From: Candidatus Rhabdochlamydia sp.
Lineage (GTDB): Bacteria; Chlamydiota; Chlamydiia; Chlamydiales; Rhabdochlamydiaceae
DNA length: 8,771 nt
Assembly: GCA_030044075.1 (NCBI GenBank)
Contig: JASHWM010000081.1
Location: 1 to 8,771 of the forward strand
Direction of reading: 5' to 3'
A program made the translations under genes and the position numbers. Positions 5,797-8,771 of this stretch are shown in pieces. The notes below the pieces were generated by a model that was not told the DNA's origin, did not search any database, and saw only the letters and a program-made list of their open reading frames with translations. Every line of letters begins with the position of its first letter. Within the stretch, counting starts at the first letter, position 1.

Positions 5797-6060
5797 ATGG
5801 GATTCAAAAGAGCTAAAATAGTGGCTTGTAAAGCAAAGCCAAACTATCGTGTCTGGATTCGTTTTGATGACGGTCTTGAAGGTGAGGTCAATTTAAGCAA
5901 TCTCGTCGGAAAGGGCGTTTTCAAGGCTTGGGAGTCTGTTGAGTTTTTTAATAAAGTTCATATTGATCCAAAAACAGATACACTAACTTGGGATCATGAA
6001 ATCGACTTGGATCCTTATGTTCTAAGAGAAACGATTTTGAAGGAAACTAATAGCAATTAA
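5797..6060 (+). CDS. DUF2442 family protein
   Basis: This protein of about 87 residues matches the DUF2442 family: an opening strand AKIVACKAKPNYRVWIRFDDG, the EGEVNLSNLVGKGVF turn, a KVHIDPKTDTLTWDHEIDLDP segment and a short final helix. All expected parts are present, so this partner gene looks intact although the upstream DUF4160 gene is frameshifted. The frame also runs upstream to ATG 5740, which would overlap the DUF4160 coding sequence by 44 bp and add 19 residues unlike the family; ATG 5797 is preferred on homology, although its ribosome-binding site is weak. Translation may be coupled to the preceding gene. No enzymatic residues are evident. Function is unknown; it is a small cytoplasmic protein. 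Confidence 0.8.
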   Translation: MGFKRAKIVACKAKPNYRVWIRFDDGLEGEVNLSNLVGKGVFKAWESVEFFNKVHIDPKTDTLTWDHEIDLDPYVLRETILKETNSN

Positions 6061-6088
6061 AAATCTTTCTATCGAAATTTCTGAAAGA

Positions 6089-6110
6089 AAATAATCATCA
6101 TAGATTATTT
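6089..6110. terminator. A/T-rich hairpin at the kynU stop codon
   Basis: AAATAATC (6089-6096) and GATTATTT (6103-6110) form a perfect 8-bp stem with a 6-base loop. It spans the stop codon of the minus-strand kynureninase-like gene and lies 28 bases after the DUF2442 stop. On the minus strand it is followed by TTTCTTTC. It is a weak candidate terminator for both convergent genes. Confidence 0.4.
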
Positions 6111-7517
6111 GCAAATCTCCTTTAGTGCTGCTGCAAAGTCCTCAACCTCTTGAAAACTGGTATAGAGTGGGTGAGGCATTACTCGAATGTTTGCAGGAGG
6201 CCGTACATCGACTGAAAAGCCGCGGTCATGGAGCTCATGCTCGATTTCTGATGCAGTCCTCTTTGTATGCAGCTTAAATACCAGCATAGCACCGCGGTGC
6301 TGAGGATCTAGGGGGGTGATCCATTCGATAGAATTTTCAAGACCCTCTTGCAATTGTTGTATGAGAAATGATGTAAGTTTTTCTGACTTTTCCTCGATTT
6401 GGTCAATGCCAAGATCATGATATAGCTCTAGCATTGCCTGGGCATCGGCCATGGGGATGGGAGGTGGGTTCCCTAGACGGGTACCTCTAGCATCCTGGTA
6501 AAAAATTGTTGGGTCCCAACTGTGGATTGAATTGAATACAAGGTCAGATCGCATTGCCTTCCAGCCCTGCGCAGGAAAATAATCATGGAAAGGGATGTTG
6601 TTTTGGTGGATGAAATATCCGCCGACACCGCCTGCTGAAGCTGTGAGATATTTGTAGCCGCACCATGTGCCATAGTCGACACCATCTGCCGATAGTTGTA
6701 CCTTTCGATTTCCTACCATATGAGCCAGGTCCCAGCCGATACGGATACCATATTTTTTTAATAATCGATTTGCGTCAGATGAATAGAATTTCTGTCCAGT
6801 TGTAAAAGGAATTGCCTCTAAATGCGCTAAGGCGATCTCGTGTCCATTTTTTTCGAGGACGTCTTGAAGGGACTCTAAAGAATACAGGCCATTTTCATCA
6901 CTTGTTAACTCTATGACGAAATTATTCCTAAATTCGATGGGATCATCTGGGAGGTCTAATTCCACTCCGTTTTGTTTAAGTAGGTGAAGCTTTTGGCGAA
7001 GCACCGACATCACTACAGCCTGATCAGAAGCAAAACTATGCTCCATCATAAGAATTTTATAACGCCCTGTCATAAAATTTGGCATATAGAATGCTTGGAC
7101 CATTAAGGTGTTGTTTACCGTTAAACTATTGCCCATGACAATTTCATTGGTTGAAGCTCCAACCATTTGCTCGAGGGCATGTAAAGCCTTGGCATTTCGA
7201 TCACAATCGAACCAATGGCGGCCGCGCTCGGCAATGCCTTCCGCTGCAGGGTGGGTAGCAGCAAAATGTCCGCCAAGGATCAGGTTGTCCCTGACTTGAT
7301 ATTCATAGAGGACCCTTTCAACCGAACCCTGATAGGTCGGCCCTAGGGAATGCCCGCCTAGATGGACAAGTCCTTTAGGGATATTAAAGAGAGATTTGGT
7401 ATATGATAAAGGATCTTCCTTGTCGAGTTTTGATCCTGTTGCGTCTATTTCCGCACTAGCCAGATGTGCAGTGCAAAGTGCACAGGTTAGAAGTATCCCT
7501 ATCGATCTGGTCATCAT
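6105..7517 (-). CDS. kynU: Kynureninase-like PLP enzyme with signal peptide
   Basis: This protein of about 470 residues aligns along its length with kynureninases, PLP enzymes that cleave L-kynurenine to anthranilate and alanine. Numbered from ATG 7517: HLGGHSLG (52-59, usually LGNSLG or LDGNSLG), NSLTVN (130-135), GWDLAHMVGN with PLP-binding Asp263, WCGYKYL with the Schiff-base Lys289, GNPPPIP (349-355), and the C-terminal IRVMPHPLYTSF. Catalytic residues look intact. The N-terminus MMTRSIGILLTCALCTAHLASA is a typical signal peptide ending in ASA, which is unusual because kynureninases are cytoplasmic. ATG 7517 is chosen over ATG 7535 because GGAGAA (7529-7524) lies 6 bases upstream and it gives a clean leader. 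The gene follows purE by 34 bases, so they are likely an operon. Substrate specificity could differ, since Asn and Asp of the LDGNSLG loop are replaced. Confidence 0.82.
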   Translation of the reverse strand: MMTRSIGILLTCALCTAHLASAEIDATGSKLDKEDPLSYTKSLFNIPKGLVHLGGHSLGPTYQGSVERVLYEYQVRDNLILGGHFAATHPAAEGIAERGRHWFDCDRNAKALHALEQMVGASTNEIVMGNSLTVNNTLMVQAFYMPNFMTGRYKILMMEHSFASDQAVVMSVLRQKLHLLKQNGVELDLPDDPIEFRNNFVIELTSDENGLYSLESLQDVLEKNGHEIALAHLEAIPFTTGQKFYSSDANRLLKKYGIRIGWDLAHMVGNRKVQLSADGVDYGTWCGYKYLTASAGGVGGYFIHQNNIPFHDYFPAQGWKAMRSDLVFNSIHSWDPTIFYQDARGTRLGNPPPIPMADAQAMLELYHDLGIDQIEEKSEKLTSFLIQQLQEGLENSIEWITPLDPQHRGAMLVFKLHTKRTASEIEHELHDRGFSVDVRPPANIRVMPHPLYTSFQEVEDFAAALKEICK

Positions 7518-7551
7518 TGAAAGTTCTCCACGCATTGTTCTCTATTGGAGT

Positions 7552-8583
7552 TTATTTTGATAAGACCCAGCTTTTTAAATAGGTCCCATTCTGTCCTTTT
7601 TCTTCTTGAAGCTTTTTGTTCTTTTGTTTCACAGAGTCCGATAGGTCGTGACGATATTCATTAAACTTATTGCGTACAAGAGCATTATGGTTACCTATAA
7701 TCTGTAGGCAATATAAGGCTCCATTGGAAAACTGGTTTATGCCCATGGAAAGGGCGGCCTCATTGGACAAAATTTGATGAAAAAACTCTGGCGACACACT
7801 TGCCCTGCTCTCGAAATAGGGGATGACGACAAATGGGATAAAGGTGCTTTTTGCTAAATGCTGGCACATAGCAATCCCTTCATTTTGAATATCGCAAATG
7901 AAATAAAAAGCGCTGCATCCAGATGCAATGGCCTGACTTAAAAAACCTTCTTCATTGATGTCATACTCTATCGGCTCTACGTTAAAAGCCTGGAATAGCT
8001 CCATGGCTTTTTCAAACTCTACTCCAAGGTCCTTTTGCTTTGAGCCTACAATAGCCACTCGAGGCTCGGGAGTATGTTCATTGTAGGGGATATTTCTTAT
8101 TTTGCAGATCTTTTGCATCATATCGCGATCACCGATGTAGGCGATTTGTGCTGCAGCGAGGGCGGCAGATCTTGATTGATTGATGCCCACAGCCCCATTG
8201 GGAATCCCCGGGGGCATTTGGATCATAGAAAGTAATGAATCAAGACCATCTAAATAACTTGTTTTAACCGGCAAGGCAATCACAGGGATGGGAGTTTCCG
8301 ATGCTGTCATTCCAGGGAGATGTGCCGACCCGCCGGCTGAACCGATACATACGGAAAAACCCTCTTGTGCCAAAGTTTGGGCTTTAGCCATCATTTCATG
8401 AGGTGTCCTGTGAGCTGATAAAATTCTCAGCTCATAATCGATATCAAGCTGGTCCAAAATAAAAAACGCCTCTTGAATCTTAGGCAAATCTGAGTCGCTC
8501 CCGACACGGACCTCTATCTTGGGTGCAGAAAATAAGGGATTGCAAAAGGGGAGGAGCATAAGGAAGCATCTTAGGATAATCAT
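7552..8583 (-). CDS. purE: Exported PurE-like protein with tandem PurE domains
   Basis: This 343-residue protein is about twice the usual PurE length (about 165). Domain 1 (21-155) carries class I PurE motifs: GSDSDLP (28-34), SAHRTP with His58, SAGGSAHLPGMTA with His88, and DGLDSLLSMIQMPPGIP. PurE normally interconverts N5-CAIR and CAIR in purine synthesis. Domain 2 (174-300) starts VAIVGSKQKD and has the helix-strand layout of PurE (final SNGALYCLQII) but lacks the SAHRTP and AGGAAHLPG motifs, so it looks like a degenerate repeat. A charged, lysine-rich tail follows (302-343). The N-terminus MIILRCFLMLLPFCNPLFSA resembles a signal peptide with cleavage after FSA. No in-frame ATG, GTG or TTG between it and the PurE core would remove it. 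Its role outside the cytoplasm is unknown, and so is whether it acts on CAIR. Confidence 0.8.
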   Translation of the reverse strand: MIILRCFLMLLPFCNPLFSAPKIEVRVGSDSDLPKIQEAFFILDQLDIDYELRILSAHRTPHEMMAKAQTLAQEGFSVCIGSAGGSAHLPGMTASETPIPVIALPVKTSYLDGLDSLLSMIQMPPGIPNGAVGINQSRSAALAAAQIAYIGDRDMMQKICKIRNIPYNEHTPEPRVAIVGSKQKDLGVEFEKAMELFQAFNVEPIEYDINEEGFLSQAIASGCSAFYFICDIQNEGIAMCQHLAKSTFIPFVVIPYFESRASVSPEFFHQILSNEAALSMGINQFSNGALYCLQIIGNHNALVRNKFNEYRHDLSDSVKQKNKKLQEEKGQNGTYLKSWVLSK

Positions 8584-8603
8584 TGGCGGATCTCTTTGGT
8601 AAA

Positions 8604-8733
8604 ATGTTTGCCATGCAGGTTATTGTGACACTCTCAATTCCCTAAAGGGAATGAGCTTCTAAACTATGATGAATACTTACCTGTCTCTTACGAGACGCTC
8701 AAAGAGTTGGCCGCGTATGCAACAATCATCTAG
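8604..8733 (+). pseudogene. Possible broken or frameshifted small ORF
   Basis: A frame from ATG 8604 reads MFAMQVIVTLSIP and stops at TAA 8643. Shifted by one base at CCC-TAA, it continues from CCT 8641 for 30 codons (PKGNELLNYDEYLPVSYETL...) to TAG 8731, with codon choice that looks coding. The two parts together would make about 42 residues. It matches no family I recognise. It may be a gene remnant, a +1 shift site or chance; no good ribosome-binding site precedes it. Confidence 0.25.
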
Positions 8734-8769
8734 ACAACATGAGCATGCGCTCAAGGCCTGTGCCCAGGC
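8633..8769. other. Row of four short tetraloop hairpins, no secure gene
   Basis: The end of the window (8584-8771) has no secure gene. It contains four perfect inverted repeats, each with a 4-base loop: ATTCCC-TAAA-GGGAAT (8637-8652, extended by CTC/GAG with a bulge), GTCTC-TTAC-GAGAC (8683-8696), GAGC-ATGC-GCTC (8741-8752) and GCCTG-TGCC-CAGGC (8756-8769). The tail is cut by the window edge. It could be a structured leader of the purE-kynU operon or part of a non-coding RNA. I do not recognise tRNA, tmRNA, RNase P or 6S signatures. Confidence 0.3.
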
Positions 8770-8771
8770 TA

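Noticed and set aside
7518..7535. ATG 7535 as start of the kynureninase-like gene
   Set aside because: It has no good ribosome-binding site and its extra codons contain GGAGAA, the likely site for ATG 7517. The leader remains in either case.
8677..8769. Minus-strand Cys-rich open frame running in from the window end, and plus-strand frame from ATG 8666 running out
   Set aside because: Both are short, cut by the edge, overlap each other and the other tail frame, and show no recognisable motif or good ribosome-binding site.
8584..8771. tRNA, tmRNA, RNase P or 6S RNA in the tail
   Set aside because: No T-loop (GTTCGA-type) box, tmRNA end signature or RNase P core sequence is visible; only short local hairpins are present.
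1..8771. CRISPR array, insertion sequence or prophage
   Set aside because: No regularly spaced direct repeats, transposase, integrase or terminal inverted repeats were found on either strand.

Overview
The window carries eleven protein-coding genes, several divergent or convergent junctions with recognisable hairpins, and one unassigned tail. Base composition is moderately AT-rich. Four features suggest an intracellular bacterium of the environmental Chlamydiota (Waddlia/Simkania/Parachlamydia type) or, second choice, a Legionella-like gammaproteobacterium: a DUF2608 HAD-like exported protein, a kynureninase, a cyclodipeptide synthase-like protein and small accessory regulators. This is inference from family content; no rRNA or other phylogenetic marker is present.

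Layout. 1-214: leader with palindromes and a direct repeat. 215-1157 (+): a PadR-family regulator and, 4 bp later, a SRPBCC/polyketide-cyclase-fold protein, probably one operon. 1159-1968 (-): a LuxR-type HTH regulator, convergent with the SRPBCC gene across a shared hairpin. 1969-2094: AT-rich divergent promoter region with two adjacent perfect palindromes. 2095-2832 (+): a protein I read as a tRNA-dependent cyclodipeptide synthase (CDPS) of the XYP subfamily. 2916-3824 (+): a DUF5829 protein. 3831-4337 (-): a Nudix hydrolase, convergent with the DUF5829 gene. 4338-4573: divergent intergenic region with an inverted repeat. 4574-5398 (+): an exported DUF2608 HAD-like protein. 5527-6060 (+): a DUF4160/DUF2442 gene pair in which the DUF4160 gene is split by a one-base frameshift. 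6105-8583 (-): a purE-like gene followed by a kynureninase-like gene, a two-gene operon in which both products begin with an apparent signal peptide. 8584-8771: no secure gene, but four short tetraloop hairpins and overlapping small frames.

How the genes may work together. Two units stand out. (1) A LuxR-type regulator is divergent from a CDPS, with a perfect 9+1+9 palindrome between them. CDPSs make cyclodipeptides from aminoacyl-tRNAs, so this could be a small-molecule production or sensing module. (2) The purE-kynU operon encodes two enzymes that are normally cytoplasmic, yet each has a hydrophobic leader that cannot be removed by choosing another in-frame ATG, GTG or TTG start. If exported, the kynureninase-like enzyme could act on host kynurenine outside the cytoplasm; the role of an exported tandem PurE is unclear. 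Both functional readings are hypotheses.
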